DNA of 64,000 nucleotides from Candidatus Laterigemmans baculatus (GTDB lineage Bacteria; Planctomycetota; Planctomycetia; Pirellulales; Pirellulaceae), in contig NZ_WRPR01000072.1 in the NCBI RefSeq assembly GCF_010367455.1, forward strand, positions 1-64,000, read 5' to 3'. The notes under the pieces are model-generated. The model worked only from the letters and a program-made list of their open reading frames with translations, did no database searches and was not told where the DNA came from. The position numbers and the translations under genes were made by a program. Within the stretch, counting starts at the first letter, position 1. Each line of letters opens with the position of its first letter. Positions 17,976 to 26,761 of the stretch are shown here, piece after piece.

Positions 17976-18322
17976 ACGGATTCGGAGATCCAGCGATACT
18001 CTCGGATCATGGGCCCTTCGCGAGTTTCGAACACTCGGGCATCTTCAGAGATCATCTGTTTCAACATCCACCCTCCGTCCTGTCCAGCGCTCTTCACCGG
18101 GTCGGCGCTTACCCCTTCGTGCTTCCTATATAGGGCGAATAACGGAGTTCCTTCCCAGTAGAAGTTATCGCCGCCCATCAGGTCTCTCAGCGAGAACCAC
18201 TCATCTCTCCTATTTTTACACCAGCAGTAGACGGCTCCCTGCAAAAAGATCCGGATCGAAATAGACTCTAGTTCCGTTAGTCCGGACACATTTCGCAAGT
18301 CGGAGTGCGGGGTCAGACTCAT
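17972..18322 (-). CDS. small protein downstream of reverse transcriptase, unknown
   Basis: 116 residues, rich in Trp, Tyr and Arg, with no transmembrane segment and no motif I recognise. It starts 64 bases after the reverse transcriptase stop on the same strand, so it is probably the last gene of the cassette. Retron operons often carry an effector beside the RT; an effector role is possible but unsupported by any motif. The Shine-Dalgarno is weak (GGAAAA). Its stop overlaps the Nmad3-like remnant's stop on the other strand. Confidence 0.55.
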   Translation of the reverse strand: MSLTPHSDLRNVSGLTELESISIRIFLQGAVYCWCKNRRDEWFSLRDLMGGDNFYWEGTPLFALYRKHEGVSADPVKSAGQDGGWMLKQMISEDARVFETREGPMIREYRWISESV

Positions 18323-18386
18323 CTTGTTGTTTTCCGTGCGGCATATGAGGCTGGAAAAAGAAGTCGGTGTGCGTCACGAAAGGCAG

Positions 18387-19400
18387 CTAACCGGGGGTAA
18401 ATACTCTCAACTGCGCCGCCGGCGTGGGATCGAGGCTCATCAGCCCGGTCTTGCTGGCGACTAGCCCGCGGTTGATTGCCTCCCGCCGATACTTTTCGCG
18501 CCCAATTGAGAATAAACGCCTCATCAGGTACGCCTTCCTGCCGGGATTCACCCATCCCACGAACTGCACCTTTCCTCGCAGTTGATTGAACGTCTGAAAC
18601 GGACCGTCGAAATGCGCTCCGTCCGCAAGCGACTTTGCGTCTTTAAGCTGCTGATCGAGCCTGTCAGCGTATTCACGGGTGACGTCGAGCTTGCTATCTC
18701 GCATACGGATCCCCGTGATCGCTAGATCCTCAAGACGCCCGAATGCTTCTTTTCCGGGATGGATTTCGAACCCATGATCTCCCAAAATCTTGCGGACGAT
18801 TGAGGCGACATTGCTCCGACGCAAGTCATACCGCGCAGACAGGGTGATGTCGTCAACGAAACGTGTATACACGACGCCGATGCTCTTACATGCTTCGGCG
18901 ATGCGGTTATCGATCGGACAAAGAATCTGATCGGCCAGTATCGGACTGCTCACTAACCCCAGTGCTAGGTGATGATTAAAGGTAGTGAGTGCCGTACAAG
19001 CGCGGGCCACATCAGCGGAACAATGCAGTCGGTCCGCGAACAAGCGGTAGACTCGGCGTCGGTGAATTGAGGGGTAGAAGTTCCGGATGTCGCTCTTGAA
19101 CGCGAATCGCGACCCGGCGTGGGCAATCACGTTTGATTTGATGCTTCTACCCCGGATTCCACCGTGGCTATTATGCGAAGGCCAAAGCCTTTGCAACAGG
19201 ACGCGCCGATAGAACCGCTCCTGTACCAAACGCAGATCTCCCGAAACGTCGATAACGCGACGTGGCCTCTTTTCTCCTGCAGGATCGCAGAGCAACAGCT
19301 CCTTTATGAACTTGCTGGGCGACTCAAGTGCCGATGCTAGTTTCTCAGGATCCGTCTTGAGTAGCCTACACAACTGGTCGAGACGCCACAGATTAAGCAT
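18387..19400 (-). CDS. retron-like reverse transcriptase
   Basis: 337 residues, typical of retron RTs, with no maturase or endonuclease domain. Motifs in order: GRSIKSNVIAHAG (about 84-96), like the retron N..H motif; SDIRNFYPSI with catalytic Asp104; LALGLVSSPILAD at motif B; YTRFVDDIT with FVDD at 181-184 in place of the usual YADD; and LAITGI (227-231) at the position of the retron VTG motif that recognises the RNA template. Both catalytic aspartates of FVDD are present. The start overlaps the HTH gene stop by 8 bases. Expected role: reverse transcription of a linked non-coding RNA in an antiphage system. Group II intron and DRT-type RTs are alternatives. Confidence 0.85.
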   Translation of the reverse strand: MLNLWRLDQLCRLLKTDPEKLASALESPSKFIKELLLCDPAGEKRPRRVIDVSGDLRLVQERFYRRVLLQRLWPSHNSHGGIRGRSIKSNVIAHAGSRFAFKSDIRNFYPSIHRRRVYRLFADRLHCSADVARACTALTTFNHHLALGLVSSPILADQILCPIDNRIAEACKSIGVVYTRFVDDITLSARYDLRRSNVASIVRKILGDHGFEIHPGKEAFGRLEDLAITGIRMRDSKLDVTREYADRLDQQLKDAKSLADGAHFDGPFQTFNQLRGKVQFVGWVNPGRKAYLMRRLFSIGREKYRREAINRGLVASKTGLMSLDPTPAAQLRVFTPG

Positions 19401-19719
19401 GTGCTCGCTGGTCCTCGCTTTTCTCCGTGGCTACTACGTGTTCAACGATGCCGCTCCAGACATTCCTCAGTTCGCCCGCTACCGCACGAACGGACGGCGG
19501 CAACTGGTCGCTGTTGGGCTCGTCACACCACGCCAACACGTAGAGATCGATGCCCCAAAGCTCTTGATATTTCGACAGCAGCTTAGGCGACGGTATCGCC
19601 TTGCCGTTTTCAATGTTGCTTAGATGCACAGCTGTTATGCCGAGTCGTTCAGCCATTGCAACCTGACTGTACTCAAGCCGTTGGCGAAATCGTCGAGCCG
19701 TTAATCCGAGATATTTCAT
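19393..19719 (-). CDS. XRE-family HTH regulator of the RT cassette
   Basis: 108 residues from the ATG at 19719; a TTG at 19737 would add six residues. The helix-turn-helix QVAMAERLGITAVHLSNIENGKAIPS is of the Cro/C1 type (written here as QVAMAERLGI then TAVHLSNIENG). The C-terminal half is likely a dimerisation or partner-binding segment. It overlaps the reverse transcriptase start by 8 bases. It could repress the cassette by binding the palindromes at 20131-20160, or be a functional retron component, since some retron types include an HTH protein. Confidence 0.82.
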   Translation of the reverse strand: MKYLGLTARRFRQRLEYSQVAMAERLGITAVHLSNIENGKAIPSPKLLSKYQELWGIDLYVLAWCDEPNSDQLPPSVRAVAGELRNVWSGIVEHVVATEKSEDQRAHA

Positions 19720-19755
19720 AAGGCCAATGCCTGTCAAATTTGGTTTTGGGAGACG

Positions 19756-20010
19756 TTAGAGGTCAATGCGGCCGAGAATCAAATCGAGTGCCCTTGCCGT
19801 TGCCGTTCTCGCACGCTGCAAGTCAGGCGGACGCAGGCTCAGGCAATCGGTAACTTCCCGCTCGATCGGCTCCAACGCCTCCCAGTTCGTTGTCCCGAGA
19901 TCCTCGCAGACGCGAAGCCGGTTCCAAAACTCGACTATCAATTCGAGTTCCTTTTCGGCTTGCGTCTTTGTTTCTCCCGGTGACGGCACGCTTCGTGACA
20001 AAGTTGCCAT
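19756..20010 (-). CDS. small acidic helical protein, first gene of RT cassette
   Basis: 84 residues with a good ribosome site (AGGAGAG five bases before the ATG). It has predicted helices throughout (KELELIVEFWNRLRV and later LQRARTATARALDLI) and no named domain. It is separated from the HTH gene by about 20-35 bases depending on the true HTH start, so the four genes on this strand (84 aa, HTH, RT, 116 aa) look like one transcript. I do not recognise the family. Confidence 0.6.
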   Translation of the reverse strand: MATLSRSVPSPGETKTQAEKELELIVEFWNRLRVCEDLGTTNWEALEPIEREVTDCLSLRPPDLQRARTATARALDLILGRIDL

Positions 20011-20037
20011 GATTGCTCTCCTAGTAGGCCAACGAAC

Positions 20038-20207
20038 GAGTCAAAGTGACTCCCAAACCACTCGCCGGCGCGTTCATCCTCTTGAGATGCCGTCCGTCGA
20101 AATTTTCAGCGTCCTGCGACGCCGGTTCAGGTCCCATATGGGACAACGTGACAATCACGTGCTTAGGAGAGCCGTACTGTCTGGCGAGCATTAAACCCGG
20201 AGTTTAA
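20038..20207 (-). other. palindrome-rich leader, possible structured RNA or operators
   Basis: Five perfect short inverted repeats lie in 170 bases upstream of the RT cassette: 20038-20052 (GAGTCA/TGACTC, 3-base loop), 20109-20122 (GCGTC/GACGC, 4-base loop), 20131-20144 (palindrome GTCCCATATGGGAC), 20146-20160 (ACGTGA/TCACGT, 3-base loop) and 20191-20207 (TTAAAC/GTTTAA, 5-base loop). In addition TGCTCGCC (20181-20188, minus strand) can pair with GGCGAGTG near 20058-20065 and would enclose the middle three. The stems differ in sequence, which favours an RNA fold such as retron msr over repeated operators, but no long msd stem is evident. Confidence 0.35.
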
Positions 20208-20434
20208 GGACCGCTCAAGTGGCAGTTCTCCTTTTTTGAGTCAAGTGTCGCCACTATCCCAAGTTCACTGGCATCCACGCGCCGCCGACAACCGCTTGCA
20301 TTCGGCCCCAAGAGTGCGCGATCTTTGTCACGCGTCGGTTGGATCGACCGGAGCATGGTGCGGGGGCTCAATTGGTCATTCTTCGAGCCTTAAGGATTTC
20401 AGCTCAGCACCTCTCCATAATGTCGCCGGCGCGA

Positions 20435-21136
20435 TTACACCCCCATCACCTCTCCGGCGTTTTCGGCTAGCCATTGCTTTTTCGTGGCGAAGTCGGGGAC
20501 GGCTCGGGCTAGGTGGGTCCAGAAGGCGGGGGTGTGGTGAGGCTCGCGGAGGTGGACCAGCTCGTGGGCGACGATGTATTCGACGATTCGCGAGGGCAGC
20601 AAGATCGTTCGCCAGTGGAAGTAGAGGCGGTTCCCCTTGCCGCACGAGCCCCAGCGGTAGCCGAGGTCCTGGACGGTGACGCCGGCGGATTGGACGCCCA
20701 GCCGGGTCTCGAGTCGCTCGACGCGGCCGGGGAGCCAGCGGCGGGCGTGTTCGGTGTACCAGCGGATCATGTGGCTCCGCCCGTCGGCCGCGTCGCTGCG
20801 GCGCATCCGGAACCGACCGTGCTCGAGCTTGAGCGGCACGTCCTGCTCGTCGACCAACTGCAGCCGGTAACTGCGGCCGAGGTACGGGAACCCCTCGCCG
20901 CTGACGTACTGCTTCGTCACCGCTGGCGGCCGAAGAGCCTCCTTCTCGGCCAGCTTCGTAAAGATCCAGAAACGCTTTTCGCGGACGAAGTCGTCGATCG
21001 CCGCCGCCGGGCAGCCCTCGGGGGCGTAGAGAACGAGCTCGCCGCCGCGATCGACGGTGATCTGCACGGTCTTCCGCCGCGTGCTGTGGCGGAGCTCAAA
21101 CCGCAGGTCGTCGACGGTGATCGTGCTTCCGTTCAC
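20435..21136 (-). CDS. DUF45/YgjP-type metallopeptidase
   Basis: 233 residues of the WLM/DUF45 (YgjP, SprT-like) family. The zinc site HELVHLREPHH is at 191-201, preceded by the typical YRWGSCGKGNRLYFHW segment (about 160-175). Likely cytosolic. The start overlaps the hsdR stop by 4 bases (ATGA), so it is the last gene of the restriction operon. Such peptidases often accompany type I systems; whether they trim or control HsdR is not established. The ATG at 21136 is preferred because of this overlap. Confidence 0.85.
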   Translation of the reverse strand: MNGSTITVDDLRFELRHSTRRKTVQITVDRGGELVLYAPEGCPAAAIDDFVREKRFWIFTKLAEKEALRPPAVTKQYVSGEGFPYLGRSYRLQLVDEQDVPLKLEHGRFRMRRSDAADGRSHMIRWYTEHARRWLPGRVERLETRLGVQSAGVTVQDLGYRWGSCGKGNRLYFHWRTILLPSRIVEYIVAHELVHLREPHHTPAFWTHLARAVPDFATKKQWLAENAGEVMGV

Positions 21137-24100
21137 TCGCTCTTTACCAGCTTGTCGTGGTTAGCCCGGCTCAATTCCATCAGCCGAGCCGTCGCGGCGT
21201 CCAGCCGGTCGAAATCAATAATCTCCGATTCGTCGAGGAACCGGAACAGTTGGCCGCGGAGCTCGTCCTGCCGCGTGGCGTTCTTCCAGAAGTCGACCAC
21301 GGCGATCGAGGGACGGATTAGGCGGTCGACCATCTCGACGGTCTGCTCGGCCAGCCGTGCCGCGTCGCCATCACCGACCAGCGTATCCCGCTCCCGTTCC
21401 TGCCGGAGCAGATCGAAGAAGGGAGCGTGCAGCTGCGGATCGAGCCCGCACCCGGCGTCGTCACCGCGCCCCTGAACCACCTCGTCGACAAAATCCTCCA
21501 AGGCGAGCGCCAGCTGCTTCCAGTCCTCGCCGAACTGATGGAGGATCTCCTCGAGCCGCTCGGAGAGCTTTTGGTAGTGGACCGGGTCCTCGTCGATCTT
21601 CTTGCGGATGTGGCTGCGGACCGCGTGCTCCATCTCCGACGCCTTGGCCCGGTCCGATACCTGTCGGCGAATGTGTTTGGCGAAGTTGCTGTCGGTGATC
21701 GCGATCGGCGGGATGCGAGGATCGATCCCGAGCGAAATCACGTGCTCGTCGATCAGCCGCTGGACCTTGCGTCCCACGTCCTTCCCGAGTTCAGCGAGAC
21801 CGATGCGATACTTCTTCCGAGCCAGCTCGTAAATCTCTCCAAGCTGCTCTGCATCCTTCACGAACGGCAGCCCCTCGGGCCGCGGCAGCACCAGGTCGAG
21901 CGTGGCCAGAAACTGCTTGAGCTTGACCGAGAATTCCGCCCGTAGCCGCTCGTCGGCGAGCAGATAGACGGCCGCGTCAGTGTCGGTGATGTCGTCCACC
22001 CCGTGGCTATGGAACAGGTCGACGACGCGAGCGTGACGGTCCCGGAGTGTCGGGATCTCGTCCTTCAAGCTCTGCAGCGCTCCTTCGATGTCCTCGGCGC
22101 TGTAGGCCGCAAGGGCGTCCCGAAGGTGCCCGGCAACGCCGTAGTAGTCGACCAGGATTCCGGCGCTCTTGCCGTGGCCAGTTCGGTTGACGCGAGCGAT
22201 CGCCTGCAGCAGCTCCGCCTCGCGGATCGGACGGTCGAGGTACATCACCCCTTCGATCGGCGCGTCGAAGCCGGTCAGCAGCATCGATTTGACGATCAGG
22301 AACGCCAGCGGGTCACTGTTGTCGCTCGCCCCGTCGGCCCGAGTCGCCGCACGCATCGGCAGCGTGGCCGGCACGTCGTAGTCCGGCTCCCCTTCGGCGA
22401 TCTTGCGGGTCGCGTCCGCCGCGGCGTCGGCCGCTCGACGCACATCCATCGGCGGCAGGGGTTTCTTGAACCGCGCGATCCGGCTTTCGATCTTCGCCGC
22501 GTCCGACCACTCGTTCAGCTCGGGCAACTGATTGTTTTCAGCGGAGATAATCGCAGCGAACTCGAGCCGCCGGAGCACGCCGAGCACCCGCCACGCCCTG
22601 ACGGCCGCACGCGTCGCCCGTGGCTTGCGATCGAGCTCCAAGTCGTCCAGCCGCCGCGTGGCTTCGTCGAGCTCCAGAGCCGCCTGCACGAGCTCGTCAC
22701 GGGCTTTGGTGAGCGCCGCCTGATACCGCACCGCCGCGCGTCGGCTGTAGGCGACCACCTGGGCTTTGAGGCCGCTCGGCAGGATGTTTTCGACGTAGTG
22801 CCAGAGCATGTCCCGGGCTTTGGCCTGGATCAGCTTCTCGGCTTCGAAGATCGATCCCCGCGTACCGTACTTGCGCTGGATCGCCTTCCGCTCCTCTTCG
22901 CTCCGCTCCTGAAACAGGTCCTCAAACAGCTCGTCCAGGTCGCGGCCGTCGGCGACGGCTCCCGAGACGGTGCGGCCTTCGTAGAGGATCGGCACCGTCG
23001 CCCCGTCCTGCTCGGCTTGGCGGATCGTGTAGCGGTCGAGGAACTCGCCAAAGATTTCGTGGGTCCGCTTCTTGGCCCCCATGATGATCGGCGTGCCGGT
23101 AAAGCCGATCCGGGCACAGTTGGGCAAAGCCTGCAGCAAGTGGCCGTGCAGGGCGCTGCTGTGGCTGCGGTGCGCTTCGTCGACCATCACCAGGATCGCC
23201 TCGTCGTCGTTCAGCAGCCCCAGGTCGCCGACCGCGTCGTCCGCTCCACTTGTCCCCTCGCCCGCTTGCGGGAGAGGGTTAGGGAGAGGGCGTTCCTCCA
23301 GGTCTCGGTCCTGGTACTTCTGGATCATCGCGAACACGATCCCCGGCCCTTTGCGGCGGAGCAGCGTTTTCACTTCACGGACCCTCCGCGCCCGCTCGAC
23401 CGTCTCACCGGTCAGCGTTGCGGTGTCCGACAGCTGACGCTCCAGGTCCTTGCGGTCGGTAACCACGACGATCTTGAACCGCCGCAGCTCGGAGAGCGAG
23501 CGCATCTTGCGGACCAGAAAAACCATCGTCAGGCTCTTTCCCGAGCCCTGGGTGTGCCAGACGATCCCGCCCCGCCGATCGTGCTCGCCGTCCTGCTGGC
23601 GCGTCTTGCCGTGCAGCAAGCGGTCGACTGCCGCGTGGACGGCGCGGAACTGCTGGTACCGGCACACGATCTTAACTGTCCGGCCGCCGCTCTGCTGGTA
23701 CAGCGTAAAGTGGCGGATGATGTCCAGCAGGTGGGCCGGCCGCAGCATGCCGGCAACCAGCGTGTGTTGGCTGCTGAGCCGCTCTTTCCCGAGCTCCCGC
23801 TGCACATCGGCCAGCGGCACCGGGGCCGTGTCCTTCCACTCCAGGTAGTACCTCGCCTCGGCTCCAATCGTGCCGACGCGGGCCTCGTCGTAGCTGGTCG
23901 CGATCAGAAACTGGTTAGTGTAGAAGAGCCGCTCGTTCCCCTCGTTCTCCTCGCACTCGCCAGCGTGCTTGCGGGCGTTGTGGTAGCGGCGGAGCTGATC
24001 GACCGCGGCGGTTACGGGCTCGGAGCTAGTCGGGCTTTTGCACTCGACGACAACGATCGGAATGCCGTTGACGAACAGTGTGACGTCAGGCCGGATGGAG

Positions 24101-24540
24101 CCTTTGGACTGGCCGCCCGGGCAATCGACCTTGAACTGGTTGACCGCTGTAAACGTGTTCCGCTCGGGGTGGTCCCAGTCGATGAAGTGGACCGTCTGGG
24201 CGCGGCCGCCGTCCCAGCCCGGCAGCCCCTCGACCTGGACGCCGCCGAGCAGCAAGTCGGTCGCTTCCTGGTTCGCCTCGATCAGCCGCCGGTGGCCGAT
24301 CCGCTCAAGCGAGCTGACCGCGTGCGAGACGCGGTCGTCGTCGAGCCACGGCTGGCCGTCGCGGAGGTTGATCCGGCGGATCGCCTCGCGGAGCTCGGTC
24401 CCGAGGAACACCTCGCGGAACGATTCGCGGCCGGTCACCGAGGGATCGCTGGCGCTGCCGCACAGCGTCCGCCAGCCCATCGCGGCGAGCTGGTCGAGTA
24501 GCGGCTGTTCAACGTCGGTCCACTCCGGTCCGCCGGTCAT
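21133..24540 (-). CDS. hsdR: type I restriction endonuclease, HsdR subunit
   Basis: 1,135 residues from the ATG at 24540, which has AGGA at proper spacing; another ATG two codons upstream sits too close to it. Motor-nuclease subunit that translocates and cuts unmodified DNA with HsdM and HsdS. In residue numbers counted from the upper ATG: PD-(D/E)xK nuclease with Asp154 and VVVECK (168-170), Walker A HTQGSGKS (331-338), DEAH 456-459, then the second RecA lobe with LLTGFDAP and QAIARVNRT, and a helical C-terminus. Odd: residues 419-431 read RPLPNPLPQAGEG, a dispersed DNA repeat inserted in frame (23254-23292) between the motor motifs. It is separated from hsdS by 920 bases. Confidence 0.95.
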   Translation of the reverse strand: MTGGPEWTDVEQPLLDQLAAMGWRTLCGSASDPSVTGRESFREVFLGTELREAIRRINLRDGQPWLDDDRVSHAVSSLERIGHRRLIEANQEATDLLLGGVQVEGLPGWDGGRAQTVHFIDWDHPERNTFTAVNQFKVDCPGGQSKGSIRPDVTLFVNGIPIVVVECKSPTSSEPVTAAVDQLRRYHNARKHAGECEENEGNERLFYTNQFLIATSYDEARVGTIGAEARYYLEWKDTAPVPLADVQRELGKERLSSQHTLVAGMLRPAHLLDIIRHFTLYQQSGGRTVKIVCRYQQFRAVHAAVDRLLHGKTRQQDGEHDRRGGIVWHTQGSGKSLTMVFLVRKMRSLSELRRFKIVVVTDRKDLERQLSDTATLTGETVERARRVREVKTLLRRKGPGIVFAMIQKYQDRDLEERPLPNPLPQAGEGTSGADDAVGDLGLLNDDEAILVMVDEAHRSHSSALHGHLLQALPNCARIGFTGTPIIMGAKKRTHEIFGEFLDRYTIRQAEQDGATVPILYEGRTVSGAVADGRDLDELFEDLFQERSEEERKAIQRKYGTRGSIFEAEKLIQAKARDMLWHYVENILPSGLKAQVVAYSRRAAVRYQAALTKARDELVQAALELDEATRRLDDLELDRKPRATRAAVRAWRVLGVLRRLEFAAIISAENNQLPELNEWSDAAKIESRIARFKKPLPPMDVRRAADAAADATRKIAEGEPDYDVPATLPMRAATRADGASDNSDPLAFLIVKSMLLTGFDAPIEGVMYLDRPIREAELLQAIARVNRTGHGKSAGILVDYYGVAGHLRDALAAYSAEDIEGALQSLKDEIPTLRDRHARVVDLFHSHGVDDITDTDAAVYLLADERLRAEFSVKLKQFLATLDLVLPRPEGLPFVKDAEQLGEIYELARKKYRIGLAELGKDVGRKVQRLIDEHVISLGIDPRIPPIAITDSNFAKHIRRQVSDRAKASEMEHAVRSHIRKKIDEDPVHYQKLSERLEEILHQFGEDWKQLALALEDFVDEVVQGRGDDAGCGLDPQLHAPFFDLLRQERERDTLVGDGDAARLAEQTVEMVDRLIRPSIAVVDFWKNATRQDELRGQLFRFLDESEIIDFDRLDAATARLMELSRANHDKLVKSE

Positions 24541-24560
24541 CGGCATCTTCCTCTTCGTAG

Positions 24561-24631
24561 GTCGACTCGTCCCAAGTCGACACCCCCTCGATGATGGCTC
24601 TATACGCGGTCTATACGCGGGGCGAGTATAG
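24561..24631. promoter_or_regulatory. repeat-containing control region of hsdR
   Basis: Upstream of hsdR lie two direct copies of CTATACGCGG (24600-24609 and 24611-24620), the second facing a GTATAG at 24626-24631, and a GTCGAC pair at 24561-24581. Direct plus inverted copies next to a start codon suggest a repressor or activator site. No matching regulator is identified. Confidence 0.4.
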
Positions 24632-24806
24632 CTCGGCTAGACCGCAAGGTGATGCAGCAAGGCGAGTTGCGGCGGATTCACGCAGCGTAGGGGCAGGTTC
24701 TATGCGCGGTTCTATGAACACTTTGGGTCATAGCGACTCCCGATCGCCGCACCGCGGTTAGCGACTCTCTGTCCATTCCAGAAGGGCCGGCTGCTACAAT
24801 CGCGGT

Positions 24807-25040
24807 ATGGAATCACTCGACGACATCATCGCGGCCGCCCAGTCCCTGCCGAGTTCGGATCGCGCGCGGCTGATCGCATTGCTCTGGGACGGCATGGCTC
24901 CCGAGGATTGGGATCGGCCCAGCGAGGAATGGATCCGCGAAGCGAACCGCCGCAGCGCGGAGATCGATGCGGGTACGCTGCAGACCGACTCCTGGGAAAA
25001 CGTCCGCCAGCGGGCCCGTCGCAGGGCGGGCCTGGTGTAG
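24807..25040 (+). CDS. addiction-module antitoxin, orphan
   Basis: 77 residues matching the putative addiction module component family (PF09720/TIGR02574 type): LPSSDRARLIALLWDGM near the start, then WIREANRRSAEIDAG and a basic C-terminus. Such proteins neutralise a RelE/ParE-like toxin encoded just downstream, but here the gene is followed by non-coding palindromes and then by hsdS on the other strand, so the toxin is missing. TACAAT at 24795-24800 looks like a -10 box only a few bases before the ATG, so the mRNA may be nearly leaderless. The gene sits on the opposite strand between hsdS and hsdR. Confidence 0.72.
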   Translation: MESLDDIIAAAQSLPSSDRARLIALLWDGMAPEDWDRPSEEWIREANRRSAEIDAGTLQTDSWENVRQRARRRAGLV

Positions 25041-25082
25041 GCAACTCCAGACGCACCAGCCGCGTAGCGGCGACATAAAATA

Positions 25083-25400
25083 GCCAGGGGCGTGAGCCCC
25101 TGGATCCGGTGCAATCCCCGCGCGAAAGCCCCAGCGGGGCGGCATAGCAAACCGCATTGCCTCAATGAATGCCTCTCGGAGCGACGAACGCGTATCGAAT
25201 CCGGAAACCCGGCCCCGAAATCCAATCTATATCGCCCCTACGGGGCTGGCACGCGTGTTGGCCCCGCGTCCCAGGGCTGACGCCCTGGGCTATTCTCTGT
25301 CGCCCCGCTGGGGCTGCGGCTCACGCTTCGGGGTGCGTGCGGAGGACGCCTGTCCCAGGGCGTCGCTCTACGGCTACGCCGCGACGCTCTGCCCTGGGCT
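25083..25400. repeat. REP-like palindrome cluster
   Basis: The 420-base gap 25041-25462 carries no gene. It is filled with GC-rich palindromes: CCAGGGGCGTGAGCCCCTGG at 25084-25103, CCCCAGCGGGGC near 25130, GCCCCTACGGGGC near 25235, CCCAGGGCTGACGCCCTGGG near 25270 and CCCCGCTGGGGC near 25302, with partial units to 25400. This resembles REP/BIME arrays found in several phyla. It may mark the DNA brought in with the antitoxin. Confidence 0.75.
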
Positions 25401-25462
25401 GACTTGTGAAAGCCCTCCAGGCCTGGTTCCGCGACGACGCGAGACCCTCTCTCCACCGCCGA

Positions 25463-26761
25463 TCACTGCGCCGTCTCCTGCAGGAGCTCCGTCACCCGGA
25501 CGCGCCCGGTGAGGAGGTCGTCCATGAGGCCCTGCTTGAGAAGGTGAAGTTTCGCGAGTTTCACGTCCTCCGCTCTAGACCGGTCGGTTGCTGCCCCTAG
25601 CCGATCGGCAATTTCATTAGCTTCATGGGCTGGCGGCAATGCGATTGGTACGCGTCGAAGGTCTCTAAGATTGATACCACGAACAGCGACGCCAACTGTA
25701 TGAGTTTCAATGAAGGACCGGGGGCCCGGCATATTTAGATATTCGCGGACGAAAAGGGGGTTGCATCGCACCAAAGCTACTCGAGCCGTATCTTGAGTGA
25801 TATTCGCCTGATCGAGTTGGGACGGAACAAATGCCATGCGGCCGACGGTGCCGCGAATTGTGAACAGTAGATCCCCCGGCGCAAGCCGAGACCGTCGATA
25901 TTCGAGATCAATCGCTGGGCTCGTTAGGAGCAGCTCGTTGAGGTTAATAGCACCTCCCTTAATGTCCTTGACCTTGACCACAGGCACTCCTCCCGGGAAT
26001 TCTAGCCCCGGCATCAGGATGCCGTACACGATCGGGCGCAGGCGATCGACCAGGTGCTCGAGCTCCTTAACCTCCCACACCTTCGGAATCCTTCCCAGTT
26101 CCGAATCCTTGAACTGCTCGGGGTGGCGGTCGGGGTCGCGGAGTTGGCCATTGTCGTCGATGCCGCGGGTGAGCAGGTCGTGCAACAGACCCTGCTTGAC
26201 CTGCTCCAGCTTGGCGATGATCTGCTCGGTCTTGCGGATTGCCTCGTCGACCGTATCGAGAATCTCCGCAATCAGCCGCTGCTCGGGGAGCGGAGGGAGA
26301 TTCAAAGGGAACCGCACGATGTCGCGTTGCGAAAGGCTCGCCTGATTTATTGCAGACTTGCACTCGCGTCGGGCATATGCCCTGCCATGATCCGCAGCAA
26401 GCACTGCGTGCAAAAACCACGGATTCGCTCTCTCCGGTAACGGCCTCAGCAACATTAGGTTCATGCCGTGAAAGAGCGCGTCCCCGCCCTCGTATATAGC
26501 CACCTTGCCCATGTGTGAAATGGAATTAATGTGGCTGTACAGGATGTCGCCAGGCTCCATTTTGTACTGCGAAACGGGTTTCGCTAAATGCCCGACACGC
26601 GACCAGTCGATCGTCCCGCTAGCGATAGTCTCGATTCGCGTGACAGGGAAGGCTGTCGTCTCACCCACCTGAGTCGCTGTAGTGCCGTTGCGGATTAGCG
26701 AAAGAACATCGCCGAGCTTTGTACGCTCCCATCCTGCAGGTGCATTCTCTCCCTCAGGCAT
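25463..26761 (-). CDS. hsdS: type I restriction-modification specificity subunit HsdS
   Basis: 432 residues from the ATG at 26761, which overlaps the hsdM stop by 8 bases and has GGGAGG at good spacing. Two target-recognition domains (about 1-150 and 225-375) are each followed by a conserved helix: [25 protein letters not shown] (written here as [16 protein letters not shown]) and the weaker [16 protein letters not shown]. This is the classic two-half layout that sets a bipartite DNA target. The second half keeps [15 protein letters not shown] at its end. The target sequence cannot be read from the protein. Confidence 0.92.
   Translation of the reverse strand: MPEGENAPAGWERTKLGDVLSLIRNGTTATQVGETTAFPVTRIETIASGTIDWSRVGHLAKPVSQYKMEPGDILYSHINSISHMGKVAIYEGGDALFHGMNLMLLRPLPERANPWFLHAVLAADHGRAYARRECKSAINQASLSQRDIVRFPLNLPPLPEQRLIAEILDTVDEAIRKTEQIIAKLEQVKQGLLHDLLTRGIDDNGQLRDPDRHPEQFKDSELGRIPKVWEVKELEHLVDRLRPIVYGILMPGLEFPGGVPVVKVKDIKGGAINLNELLLTSPAIDLEYRRSRLAPGDLLFTIRGTVGRMAFVPSQLDQANITQDTARVALVRCNPLFVREYLNMPGPRSFIETHTVGVAVRGINLRDLRRVPIALPPAHEANEIADRLGAATDRSRAEDVKLAKLHLLKQGLMDDLLTGRVRVTELLQETAQ

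Noticed and set aside
20038-20207. Firm annotation of msr-msd RNA
   Set aside because: Palindromes are clear, but no long msd stem or branching G could be placed; kept as a hypothesis only.
22003-24501. Long plus-strand open frame opposite hsdR
   Set aside because: Mirror of the hsdR codon pattern; no start context and no recognisable domain.
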